Assembly: GCF_002221525.1 (NCBI RefSeq)
Contig: NZ_CP011028.1
Coordinates: 2,181,001 to 2,245,000 of the forward strand
DNA from: Pseudoalteromonas espejiana DSM 9414
GTDB lineage: Bacteria > Pseudomonadota > Gammaproteobacteria > Enterobacterales > Alteromonadaceae
Length of the DNA: 64,000 bases
Direction of reading: 5' to 3'
Both the position numbers and the translations under genes were made by a program. The notes beneath the pieces were generated by a model that was given only the letters and a program-made list of their open reading frames with translations, ran no database searches and was not told where the DNA came from. This document shows, one piece after another, positions 34,236-43,510 of this stretch (the first letter of the stretch is position 1; each line of letters opens with the position of its first letter).

Positions 34236-37205
34236 ATGGCTAACCATATTGTAAGAAAAACAAAGATAGCGACCAGCATATCTCTGATTTTAAGCGCATC
34301 TGTATCTTTAGAGTTGCTTGCACAAGAAGAAGCAAACCAAGACGTTGAAGTAATTCAGGTCACTGGCTTTAAAAGCAGTATTAAAGAATCAACTCGTTTA
34401 AAACGCGACGCAGCAGGTGTGGTAGACGCCATTTCTGCTGAGGATATTGGTAAGTTCCCCGATACCAATTTAGCCGAATCGCTACAGCGTATTACCGGTG
34501 TGTCGATTGATCGCTCAAACGGTGAAGGATCTAAAGTGACCGTTCGTGGTTTTGGCCCCGATTACAATATGGTAACCCTTAACGGTCGTTCTATGCCGGC
34601 AGCTTCTTTGCCAGCGGGTGGCGGTACACCAAGCTCTCGTGCTTTTGACTTTGCTAACTTAGCGTCTGATAGCGTTAAATCGGTAGAAGTATATAAAACA
34701 GGTAAAGCGAGTATTGCATCTGGTGGTATTGGCGCAACAATTAATATTAATACTGCCCGTCCGCTCGACAACCCTGGATTTGTTTCAAGTATTGGAGTTA
34801 AAGCACTTCACGATACAACTAATCGCGTAGGCGATGATATTACACCTGAGCTTTCGGGTATTATTAGCTGGACCGACAGCGAAGCTAAATTTGGCGCATC
34901 GTTAACGGCAAGCATGCAACAACGCGATAGCTCATCAACTGGCGCATTTGTAAATCAGTGGAATACATCGGCATATGACGGCACTATTCCTCAAGCGGCT
35001 GACGATATTGTACTTACTAACGCACCAGAGATTGGCCAGCTTTATTCAATGCCATCAGATTTGCGTTATACCATAGCCGACAGAGAACGCACGCGTACAA
35101 ACGCCCAATTAACGCTGCAATATAGCCCTATTGATGACTTAACAGCTACGCTTGATTACACCTACTCTAAACAAGATTTATTTGAAGAGCGTGCTGAGCA
35201 ATCAATATGGATGGATAACTACAAAAGCGCACTCACCTTTGACGACAACACTGTAAAAACCCCAATTTATTACCGAGAAGAACGCCGCGATCAACAAACT
35301 CGCGACTTAGGCTTAGCGTTTCAAGAGCTTAATCAAGTAAATAAAAATGACTCAATCGGCTTAAATGTAGAGTACTACTTTAACTCAGAGTTGAGCTTTA
35401 TGTTTGATGCACATAACTCAGAAGCCACCAGTAAACCTGATGCGCCATACGGCAGCTGGGTTAATGCAGGCCTTGGCGCAAACGTAGTTAACGCACAAGA
35501 AGTGGACTTTAGCCGTGAGCTACCTTCTATGAGCATCGATTTTAACGACTGCCGTAGAGATAACTTAAATTGTAATAACACCTTAGATCCATCAGACGTG
35601 GGTACGTCTATTTTAGACTCAAACTTTGCAAGCCAAGAGTCTGAGGTAACCGAATTTAGGCTACATGGTAAATACGAGCTTGAAAACGGTGCAATTGACT
35701 TTGGTATAGAGTCTCGCTCTATGCAAAGCCATTCACTACAATCACTAACTCGTAACACTATGGGTAACTGGGGTATTGAAAACCCAGGTGAGCTGCCAGA
35801 GGGTTACTTAAACCCTACCAACTTTTTAGCTGAGTTTGATGATTACGATACATCAGGTTCATTTAATCAAGGGTATACGGGCAGCGCTTCACAAATAGGT
35901 TATTGGGCAGGCGAGCAATACGGCTTTAACTTTGCAGCCGATGGCGCATTTGCCACAAACCGCTCTATTGAAGAAGACATAACTGCCGCGTTCGTGCAAT
36001 TTAGTTACACAGGTTACATTGGCGATATGCCCTATAACCTAGTTATTGGCGCACGCCAAGAGTCAACCGACATTACCTCAACAGCTAATATCGATTTACC
36101 AAATGCAGTAGCATGGGAAGGTAATAACGATTTCAATGTACGCTTTGGCTCAAACAAAGAAGATTTCACGCTTAAATCTAGCTACGATCACTTTTTACCA
36201 AGCTTAGACTTTGACATAGAAGTAATCGAAAACGTTAAAGCGCGCTTTTCTTACAGTACAACAATTGCCCGTCCAACGTATGATAACTTAAGCTCTGCCG
36301 CTACTGTGGGTGTACCTGGCGGTCCAACAATTTTGGCCGGTTCGTCGCCCGCCACGGCTTCAACTGGTAACCCTGGTTTAGTGCCGCTTGAGTCAGATAA
36401 CATTGATGTATCGGCTGAGTGGTACTTTGCAGAAACAAGTTATGTGTCGGTTGGTTATTACACAAAAGATATCGAAAACTTTATTGGTTTAACACCCATG
36501 ACGCAAAATTACTATGGTTTACGTGATGCAACTGCGGGCCCTCGTGCACAAGCTGCTATTGCAGAGCTGGAATCTCGCGGGTTAGCTATTACCGATTCAA
36601 ACTTATTTCAAATGGTTGCCGCCACCGAAAATGGCGTAGATTTTGACTCTATGACCTACGAAGAGTTTGAAGCCGCATACGATGTTATTGCTAACAGCGA
36701 TGACCCACTACTCGAATTTACGGCACAAGTACCTACTAACAATAAAAACGCCACTATTGATGGTTTTGAAATTGCATTTCAACACTTTTTTGGTGAAAGC
36801 GGCTTTGGCGTTCAAGCAAACTACACTACCGTTAATGGCGATATAGACTTTGATGTAAACGCAGACCCAACTACTACGCAATTTGCACTAGTGGGTTTAA
36901 GCGATACAGCTAACTTTATTGCTATGTACGAAAACGATGACTTTCAAGCCCGTGTTGCCTATAACTGGCGTGATAAGTTTTTAAATAGCGCTGCACGTTA
37001 CGTTAACGAGCCAGGTTTTACTGAAGAGTATTATCAAATCGACTTTAACGTTGCTTACAACTACAGCGAACAGCTTTCGTTTTTTGTTGAAGGTATAAAT
37101 ATTACTGAGCAAAACAGCCGCGAACATGGCCGAACTTCAGTGCAATTATGGAACCTGCAGCAACTAGGCGCACGCTACAATATTGGTATGCGTTACAACT
37201 TCTAA
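34236..37205 (+). CDS. TonB-dependent receptor for glucan oligosaccharides (TIGR01782 type)
   Basis: 989 residues. A signal peptide ends near SLELLAQ, then the TonB-box region EVIQVTGFKSSIKEST. The plug has SAEDIGKFPDTNLAESLQRITGVSIDRSNGEG and VTVRGFGPDYNMVTLNGRSMP, typical of the TIGR01782 carbohydrate-linked receptors of Xanthomonas, Caulobacter and Alteromonads. The long barrel ends in LGARYNIGMRYNF. Two perfect LacI operators precede it, and the same palindrome stands before the GH3/GH1 pair at 43 kb. It should bring beta-glucan oligosaccharides across the outer membrane, with substrate inferred from context. Followed by a terminator and two halogenase-like genes. Confidence 0.92.
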   Translation: MANHIVRKTKIATSISLILSASVSLELLAQEEANQDVEVIQVTGFKSSIKESTRLKRDAAGVVDAISAEDIGKFPDTNLAESLQRITGVSIDRSNGEGSKVTVRGFGPDYNMVTLNGRSMPAASLPAGGGTPSSRAFDFANLASDSVKSVEVYKTGKASIASGGIGATININTARPLDNPGFVSSIGVKALHDTTNRVGDDITPELSGIISWTDSEAKFGASLTASMQQRDSSSTGAFVNQWNTSAYDGTIPQAADDIVLTNAPEIGQLYSMPSDLRYTIADRERTRTNAQLTLQYSPIDDLTATLDYTYSKQDLFEERAEQSIWMDNYKSALTFDDNTVKTPIYYREERRDQQTRDLGLAFQELNQVNKNDSIGLNVEYYFNSELSFMFDAHNSEATSKPDAPYGSWVNAGLGANVVNAQEVDFSRELPSMSIDFNDCRRDNLNCNNTLDPSDVGTSILDSNFASQESEVTEFRLHGKYELENGAIDFGIESRSMQSHSLQSLTRNTMGNWGIENPGELPEGYLNPTNFLAEFDDYDTSGSFNQGYTGSASQIGYWAGEQYGFNFAADGAFATNRSIEEDITAAFVQFSYTGYIGDMPYNLVIGARQESTDITSTANIDLPNAVAWEGNNDFNVRFGSNKEDFTLKSSYDHFLPSLDFDIEVIENVKARFSYSTTIARPTYDNLSSAATVGVPGGPTILAGSSPATASTGNPGLVPLESDNIDVSAEWYFAETSYVSVGYYTKDIENFIGLTPMTQNYYGLRDATAGPRAQAAIAELESRGLAITDSNLFQMVAATENGVDFDSMTYEEFEAAYDVIANSDDPLLEFTAQVPTNNKNATIDGFEIAFQHFFGESGFGVQANYTTVNGDIDFDVNADPTTTQFALVGLSDTANFIAMYENDDFQARVAYNWRDKFLNSAARYVNEPGFTEEYYQIDFNVAYNYSEQLSFFVEGINITEQNSREHGRTSVQLWNLQQLGARYNIGMRYNF

Positions 37206-37216
37206 AGGTAATACAA

Positions 37217-37250
37217 AGCAAAGCCGTTAGTTTTTACTAGCGGCTTTTTT
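37217..37250 (+). terminator. terminator/attenuator after the receptor gene
   Basis: AAAGCCGTTAGT and ACTAGCGGCTTTTTT arms around TTTT. It separates the receptor from the halogenase-like genes and may reduce, not abolish, read-through. Confidence 0.8.
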
Positions 37251-37300
37251 GTATTTAAAACGATATAGTTTATGTGTTATCAAGTTTAGGGTTTTAACTC

Positions 37301-38851
37301 ATGACCAAACCAATAAAAAAGATAGTCATTTTAGGTGGCGGCACAGCCGGCTGGCTAAGCGCGGGTTTATTAGCTGCTGAGCATCCACATTTAAGTGTCA
37401 CGTTAATTGAGTCAGCAAATGTGCCAATACTAGGTGTAGGCGAAGGCACGTGGCCTTCAATGCGTAACACGTTGCAGCGTATTGGCATTAAAGAAATTGA
37501 TTTTATAACCCAATGCGACGCCTCCTTTAAGCAAGGTTCTAAATTTATAAATTGGCGCAACCTCAACGAGGGAGAAAACTACTACCACCCTTTTATGAAC
37601 CCTCAAGGCTACGAGCACACTAATTTACACGCAAGTTGGCAACGCATAGCGCCCACCCAAAAGTTTGCTGATGTAGTTAATATGCAGAGTTTTGTATGCC
37701 AAGCAGCGCTTGCGCCAAAGCAATTACAAACCCCAGAATATGCAGCCGTTACTAACTATGGCTACCACTTAGATGCAGGTAAATTTGCCGAGTTTTTAAA
37801 AAAACACTGTGTTAAACACTTAAACGTTACGCATATTACTAACGATGTAACCGAGGTTATTAATGACGATAAGGATTATATAGCCTCATTAAAAACCAAT
37901 AATAATGGCAATATAACAGGAGATTTATTTTTAGATTGCTCAGGCTCTCGTGCGCGTTTAATTGGGGAGCATTTTAAAAGTGAATTTATAGCGCAAGATC
38001 ATATTTTATTTAACAACAGTGCTATTGCTGCGCAAAGTCCTAACTCTCACCCTACTCAAAATATTGCCTCAGCAACGCTCTCTACTGCGCAAAGTAACGG
38101 CTGGATTTGGGATATAGCCCTGCCCACACGCCGTGGTACAGGTTATGTGTTTAGTAGTAAATACCAAAGTGATGAAAGCGCAACTGATACTTTAAAAAGC
38201 TATATAGCTAAAAGTACCAGCGAGCAACAAGCTGAGCAGCTTAATTACCGTGTATTAAAATTCAGCCCTGGATACAGGCAAAAATTTTGGATTAAAAACT
38301 GTGTTGCCGTGGGTATGTCGGCTGGTTTTTTAGAACCACTTGAAGCCTCTGCACTTGCCATGGTTGAACTTTCAATTAGCATGATAAGCGAGCAACTACC
38401 ACAAAACCGCACGCATATGAGCCAGCTTGAAACACGTTTTAATGACCGCTTTAGCACACGTTGGGAACGTGTTGTCGAATTTTTAAAACTCCATTATGTG
38501 CTAAGCGAACGCGACGATACCCCCTACTGGCAAAACATTCGCGATTTAACAACTACACCAGAGCGCCTACAAAACTTACTTAAACTGTGGCAATTTCAGC
38601 CCCCTAGCCGCTTTGACTTTATTGAAAACGAAGAAGTATTTTCATCAAGTAGTTACCAGTATGTTTTATACGGCATGGGCTTTAATACACAAACACCTCA
38701 AGCACAAAACGCGTTTACCAGCGCACAAGCTGGCGATTATTTTTATCAGCAAAACCGTGAAAAAATAGCGCAATACTTAAAAGGCTTACCGAGTAACCGC
38801 GAGCTTTTAAATTATCTTTTATCTAATAATAGGCAGCCACATAATGACTAA
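37301..38851 (+). CDS. tryptophan-halogenase-like flavoprotein 1
   Basis: 516 residues of the flavin-dependent tryptophan halogenase family. The FAD motif is VILGGGTAGWLSAGLLA, then GVGEGTWPSMRNTL, SFKQGSKFINW (position of the catalytic Lys) and SNGWIWDIALPTRRGTGYVFSSKY (W-x-W-x-I). FLEPLEASALAMVELS closes the FAD domain. Similar genes recur beside TIGR01782 receptors in glucan loci. Their substrate is unknown, and a role in halogenating tryptophan is not implied. The second motif reads WIWDIALP rather than WxWxIP, so this copy may be altered in activity. Overlaps the next gene by eight bases. Confidence 0.85.
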   Translation: MTKPIKKIVILGGGTAGWLSAGLLAAEHPHLSVTLIESANVPILGVGEGTWPSMRNTLQRIGIKEIDFITQCDASFKQGSKFINWRNLNEGENYYHPFMNPQGYEHTNLHASWQRIAPTQKFADVVNMQSFVCQAALAPKQLQTPEYAAVTNYGYHLDAGKFAEFLKKHCVKHLNVTHITNDVTEVINDDKDYIASLKTNNNGNITGDLFLDCSGSRARLIGEHFKSEFIAQDHILFNNSAIAAQSPNSHPTQNIASATLSTAQSNGWIWDIALPTRRGTGYVFSSKYQSDESATDTLKSYIAKSTSEQQAEQLNYRVLKFSPGYRQKFWIKNCVAVGMSAGFLEPLEASALAMVELSISMISEQLPQNRTHMSQLETRFNDRFSTRWERVVEFLKLHYVLSERDDTPYWQNIRDLTTTPERLQNLLKLWQFQPPSRFDFIENEEVFSSSSYQYVLYGMGFNTQTPQAQNAFTSAQAGDYFYQQNREKIAQYLKGLPSNRELLNYLLSNNRQPHND

Positions 38852-40331
38852 AACAAATGCTGTTAAAAACGTAGTAATAGCGGGAGGCGGTACTGCAGGC
38901 TGGATGGCTGCGGCTGCACTTACAAAACTAATTGGCAAAAATATACACGTTACCCTTGTTGAATCTGACGATATTGGCACTGTAGGCGTTGGCGAGGCAA
39001 CAATTCCGCCTATTCGTACGTTTCATAAATTGCTAGGTATAAATGAGCAATCTTTTATGAAAGCCACTCAAGCAAGCTTTAAATTAGGTATTAGCTTTGA
39101 AAACTGGGGCGATGAAAACACGCGTTATATTCACTCATTTGGCGTAACGGGCAAAGAATGTTGGGCGGGTGAGTTTCATCACTTTTGGCTACAAGGCAAA
39201 AATTTAGGAATAAACAACCCTTTTGGCGATTACTGTTACGAGCTGCAGGCGGCTAAAGCCGGTAAATTTGCGTTTAACCAACAAAACCCTATTAACTACG
39301 CCTACCATATGGATGCTACCCGCTACGCGCAGTTTTTACGTGACTTTTCAGAGCCATTAGGTGTAAAGCGTGTTGAAGGTAAAATACAAAAAGTAGTAAA
39401 AAATGCTAAAACAGGCCACATAGAATCATTACTTTTAAATAGTGGCGAGCAAATAAACGGCGACTTTTTTATAGATTGCACCGGCTTTAGAGGCTTATTA
39501 ATAGAGCAAGCATTGCATACGGGCTACGAAGATTGGTCGCACTTATTACCATGCAATAGCGCCATTGCAGTACAAACAAAATCAACCAGCGATACCGTAT
39601 TGCCACTTACCCGCTCTATTGCCCATAAAAGTGGTTGGCAATGGCGTATACCGCTGCAAAATCGTGTAGGCAATGGGTTAGTGTATTGCAGTCAATATAT
39701 GGATGACGAACAAGCTAAAGCGTTATTGCTAAATAACATTGAAGGTGAAGCGGTTACTGAACCCCGTGTTATTAAATTTAAAACTGGGCGTCGCTTAAAA
39801 GGCTGGAACAAAAACTGCCTTGCGCTTGGTCTTGCTAGTGGATTTGTTGAACCACTTGAGTCCACCAGCATTCATTTAATTATGTCGGGTATTATTCGTT
39901 TTATGCGTTTATTTCCGTTTAATGGCATTACCAATCCCGCTATTGACGAATACAACAAACAACTTAAAAGCGAAATTGAAAATATTCGCGATTTTATTGT
40001 TCTGCACTACAAAGTAACTAATCGCTATGACAGCGAATTTTGGCAACACTGTAGCGCCATGGAAGTGCCAAAAACACTTAAGCATAAAATTGATTTGTTT
40101 AAACAAACTGGCCGTGTATTTTTAGACGATGGTGATATTTTTAGAGTCGACTCTTGGGTGCAAGTTATGCTTGGACAAGGTATTGGGCCTGAACAGCACC
40201 ACTTAATAGCCAGCATGATGAACAATGAAGAACTCACCCGTTTTTTACACGGTATTAAACAGCAAATAGAACAGCGCGTTAGCCAATTACCGCCGCATCA
40301 TGAATTTTTAAAACAATACTGCCCTGCTTAA
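38844..40331 (+). CDS. tryptophan-halogenase-like flavoprotein 2
   Basis: 495 residues, same family as the preceding gene but clearly diverged. FAD motif VVIAGGGTAGWMAAAALTK, GVGEATIPPIRTFH, SFKLGISFENWGDE with the expected catalytic Lys, and GWQWRIPLQNRVGNGLVYCSQY with the intact WxWxIP halogenase motif. FVEPLESTSIHLIMSGIIRFM follows. Because its start overlaps the stop of halogenase-like 1, the two are co-translated; they may form a hetero-pair. The product is unknown. A MITE sits just beyond its stop, inside what was probably its terminator. Confidence 0.87.
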   Translation: MTKTNAVKNVVIAGGGTAGWMAAAALTKLIGKNIHVTLVESDDIGTVGVGEATIPPIRTFHKLLGINEQSFMKATQASFKLGISFENWGDENTRYIHSFGVTGKECWAGEFHHFWLQGKNLGINNPFGDYCYELQAAKAGKFAFNQQNPINYAYHMDATRYAQFLRDFSEPLGVKRVEGKIQKVVKNAKTGHIESLLLNSGEQINGDFFIDCTGFRGLLIEQALHTGYEDWSHLLPCNSAIAVQTKSTSDTVLPLTRSIAHKSGWQWRIPLQNRVGNGLVYCSQYMDDEQAKALLLNNIEGEAVTEPRVIKFKTGRRLKGWNKNCLALGLASGFVEPLESTSIHLIMSGIIRFMRLFPFNGITNPAIDEYNKQLKSEIENIRDFIVLHYKVTNRYDSEFWQHCSAMEVPKTLKHKIDLFKQTGRVFLDDGDIFRVDSWVQVMLGQGIGPEQHHLIASMMNNEELTRFLHGIKQQIEQRVSQLPPHHEFLKQYCPA

Positions 40332-40344
40332 AGCTCCTCTTTAA

Positions 40345-40359
40345 AAAAAGCCCTCATTA
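40345..40359 (+). terminator. left half of a terminator split by a MITE
   Basis: AAAAAAAGCCCTCATTA here and TTAGGGCTTT at 40671-40680 would join, without the MITE and one TTA, into GCCCT-CATT-AGGGC followed by TTT: a small terminator hairpin after the halogenase genes. Confidence 0.5.
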
Positions 40360-40670
40360 GGGCGCGTTGTTCTTTGGTGGTTGAATTTGCAGCAGTATGT
40401 TTGGTTTTTAGGCAAGGCAGAGCCTATGTAGTGTGGTTATTCCCCATAAATAGGCAATAACGTAGCATAAATGCCAAACATGCGCTGCCCGAAGGGTTCT
40501 GCCTAGGGGCGATAAACTCTTTGTTGCCTACATGGATTTAGGTAAGGGGCTTGAGCAGGACGCGGAAGCTTTGCTCGGTTTTTACTTAGCCCACTAGGTT
40601 ATAAACCTCTCGCCGCGATTAAATTGCCCCTAGATTGAACAAATTTCAATCCACAAAGATCAACACGCCC
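40360..40670. mobile_element. MITE-like element, copy 1
   Basis: 311 bp beginning GGGCGCGTTGTTCTTTGG and ending CCACAAAGATCAACACGCCC. The right end, reverse-complemented (GGGCGTGTTGATCTTTGTGG), matches the left end with few changes: terminal inverted repeats of about 17-30 bp. TTA flanks both sides, a plausible 3-bp target duplication. No transposase frame. A second copy lies at 55219-55483. Confidence 0.8.
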
Positions 40671-40718
40671 TTAGGGCTTTGAGACAACACACAATAAACT
40701 TAACTTATAAACACGCTA

Positions 40719-43286
40719 TTACTCACACTTTATTTTTGCTGTTTCAGCGCTTTGTGGTTTAAAGCTAATATCTGCAACTGAAACGCTAAACTTTCCTGCC
40801 GTTTTAATAATAAACGGGCTGGTTACTCTGGCAAAATCAACGCCCTTTTTAGCAAAACACGTTAAATCTATACTCATGGTTTGCCATGTATTTAAGGCTG
40901 AATTTTTAAGCTCATTAGTTATATTAAGCTCGCCACCACAGCCTTGCTCGCATTTCATACCTAGTTGTACTTGCTCTGTTGGCATTGTATTTATTTTATA
41001 GCTAAAACTAAGCGCTGAATTGGCCTCAATGTAAGCTACTTTGTCTTCAGTAAAGTTACTGTTAATTTCGATATAGCTTGCGTTAGAGCCTATAAAATTA
41101 AACGCCATCGCATCTTCTTGAATGGTTTTATCTTCAGTACGATAAGTAATGCCGCCAAGCTTTACACTGTTGCTAGCCACTTGATGCTGCTTGTTATTAG
41201 AGTTTAAAAACAAACGCCACGGCGTTTTAAAGCTACCATTAAATATAGACAGCGGCTCAAGGTTGCTTACATCAACACCTGAGTCTTCATTTAGGTTATT
41301 GGCAAGTGTACTTTTATCTTTATAGGTTAACCCAAATCCATAAGGTAGTAGCGGTGCATAATGTTCATCGCCCTTATTTACAGCCGTTTGTAGTGGCGAT
41401 TTAGGCCAAGAGAACGATAACTTACCTTTAAAGTCATGTTGTACTTGCCCATTTACATCCGCTAGTAAAACATCAGCAACACCTTGGCCTTCAGTGCCAG
41501 GAAGCCATGCAGCTACAAACGCATCAGATGCATTTAGCTCGCTATTAACCCACATTGGTCTGCCCGATATAAACACAGATACAACCGGGATATTTTGTTG
41601 TTTTAACGCTTTTAAAATTTTAAGTGAGCGTTTATTACCTCGTTCAAACTCAAGGTTGTCTTTATCACCATGCCCCTCTGCGTATGGCTCTTCGCCAAAT
41701 ACAACAATGGCTACATCGGGTTTAGTATCAAACGTGCCATTTGGGCTTAAAATAGCGTTACCGCCTGCTGTATCTATTTGCGCTTTTAATCCGGCATATA
41801 TAGAGGTGGCTCCAGGAAAGTCTTCATTTTTATTGTTGGTGCCTTGCCACGTAATGCTCCAACCGCCCGATTGTTTACCAATATTATTGGCCGCATCGCC
41901 TGCTATAAGTATATTGCTTGATGGGTTAATCGGTAATATATGGTTATTGTTTTTAAGCAGTACTAAAGACTCTTGCACCGCTTGGCGGGCAATATCACGA
42001 TGAGCTGGCGCACCAATTAGCGCTAATTTACCTGAGAATTTACGCTTAGCGGGGCTTGGTTTTTCAAATAAACCTGCGCGTAATTTAACACGTAAAATAC
42101 GCGCGACGGCATCATCTATTCTAGCCATAGGTATAGTACCCGCTTTTACTTGCGCTATTGTATTGTTATAAAGTGGTTTCCAAGCACTTGTAGGCACCAT
42201 AAAAATATCAAGCCCGGCATTGACCGCTTGTGGGCAGCTTTCGTTAGTACAGCCAGCAACTTGCCCGTGGCCGTTCCAATCTCCCACTACAAAGCCATCA
42301 AAACCCATTTTGGTTTTGAGTACATCAGTAAGTAGGTATTTATTGCCGTGATTTTTTTTACCATGCCAGCTATTAAACGACGCCATAACAGACTGGCTAC
42401 CTGCCGTTAAGCCACCTATATAACCTTGGGCATGTATGTTGTACAAATCTTTTTCGGTATCAATATTATTACCTTGATCGTCGCCATCCACTGTACCGCC
42501 GTCACCTAAAAAGTGTTTAACAGTGCTAATTACGCGTTTATCACTTAAAAAGTCGCCATCGGCTCTACCTTGTAAGCCATTTACAATAGCGGCTGAATAC
42601 TCGCGAACAATTGCAGGGTCCTCTGAATAGCCTTCGTAGGTTCTGCCCCAGCGATCATCGCGCACTACAGCTACGGTAGGTGCAAACACCCAATCAATGC
42701 CTGTAGCCATTACTTCTACCGCTGTTGCCGCTGCAATTTGCTCTATAAGCGCAGAGTTATTAGCAGCACCCAAACCAATATTATGTGGAAATAACGTCGC
42801 ACCAATGACGTTATTATGCCCATGTACGGCATCGGTGCCCCACATGGTAGGGATTTTACTGCCATCAAACGTATCATCAACCGATGCTTGATACATATTC
42901 TCTGCGAGCGCTATCCAATCAGCAGGAGTAGCATGCTTATTAGCATCAGGAAACGAGCCTCCACCATTTAAATAAGATCCAAACCCATATTTGCGCATAT
43001 CTTCAACGGTTATATCGCGAATTTCTGGTTGGATCATTTGCGCTACTTTTTGCTCAAGCGTCATCGACTTTAAATAATCAGCAATTGTATTTTCAATCTC
43101 AGCGCTTTTTTGTACTTTGCTTTTAAGTGTTGGCCAAAGTGTTATATCGCCCTGCTCATGCTCCGAGGCGTTAATATGATTGTTACTAACTTGCGTTTGC
43201 TGTTTATTACAGGCTGTTAAAACGCATATTCCTCCCACTAAAAGGAGAAGTATTTTTAATGCTTTTGTGTTTAAGCTTTTTCTCAT
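40719..43286 (-). CDS. GH3 exo-beta-glucanase/beta-glucosidase lipoprotein (ExoP-like), copy 2
   Basis: 855 residues, close paralogue of the GH3 at 4946. The signal ends in the lipobox LTAC. The GH3 domain has GTDAVHGHNNV, KHFLGDGG and GFDGFVVGDWNGHG with the Asp nucleophile; FGEEPYAEGHGDKDN marks the second domain. The C-terminal beta-sandwich of about 180 residues is more diverged than the catalytic part between the two copies. It should trim beta-1,3/1,4-glucan oligosaccharides in the envelope after uptake by the TonB receptor. It is divergent from the GH1-GPH-LacI genes and shares with them a region carrying two LacI operators. Confidence 0.93.
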   Translation of the reverse strand: MRKSLNTKALKILLLLVGGICVLTACNKQQTQVSNNHINASEHEQGDITLWPTLKSKVQKSAEIENTIADYLKSMTLEQKVAQMIQPEIRDITVEDMRKYGFGSYLNGGGSFPDANKHATPADWIALAENMYQASVDDTFDGSKIPTMWGTDAVHGHNNVIGATLFPHNIGLGAANNSALIEQIAAATAVEVMATGIDWVFAPTVAVVRDDRWGRTYEGYSEDPAIVREYSAAIVNGLQGRADGDFLSDKRVISTVKHFLGDGGTVDGDDQGNNIDTEKDLYNIHAQGYIGGLTAGSQSVMASFNSWHGKKNHGNKYLLTDVLKTKMGFDGFVVGDWNGHGQVAGCTNESCPQAVNAGLDIFMVPTSAWKPLYNNTIAQVKAGTIPMARIDDAVARILRVKLRAGLFEKPSPAKRKFSGKLALIGAPAHRDIARQAVQESLVLLKNNNHILPINPSSNILIAGDAANNIGKQSGGWSITWQGTNNKNEDFPGATSIYAGLKAQIDTAGGNAILSPNGTFDTKPDVAIVVFGEEPYAEGHGDKDNLEFERGNKRSLKILKALKQQNIPVVSVFISGRPMWVNSELNASDAFVAAWLPGTEGQGVADVLLADVNGQVQHDFKGKLSFSWPKSPLQTAVNKGDEHYAPLLPYGFGLTYKDKSTLANNLNEDSGVDVSNLEPLSIFNGSFKTPWRLFLNSNNKQHQVASNSVKLGGITYRTEDKTIQEDAMAFNFIGSNASYIEINSNFTEDKVAYIEANSALSFSYKINTMPTEQVQLGMKCEQGCGGELNITNELKNSALNTWQTMSIDLTCFAKKGVDFARVTSPFIIKTAGKFSVSVADISFKPQSAETAKIKCE

Positions 43287-43384
43287 TGTTATGGACCTGT
43301 GTTGTCTGGGTGTGTTTTTATAATGTAATTTGCTTATTTAAATATAACTATTGACCTGTTTAACAATAGCCTCTAACCTAAATA

Positions 43385-43398
43385 TGGAAGCGCTTCCT
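43385..43398. promoter_or_regulatory. LacI-family operator, GH3 side
   Basis: TGGAAGCGCTTCCT, one base from a perfect palindrome, 99 bases from the GH3 start. Confidence 0.82.
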
Positions 43399-43442
43399 GA
43401 AAGTTATTTAATACTATACTCAGCGATTAATCAAATTAATTA

Positions 43443-43456
43443 TGGAAGCGCTTCCA
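43443..43456. promoter_or_regulatory. LacI-family operator, GH1 side
   Basis: TGGAAGCGCTTCCA, a perfect palindrome, 55 bases before the GH1 start and 58 bases from the other site. The same sequence stands twice before the TonB receptor at 34 kb, tying both units to one regulator. Confidence 0.85.
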
Positions 43457-43510
43457 ACTTTAACTTTATAAAAGCAAATTTACTAAAAATAAAGCAGGGG
43501 TTTTCGCTTA

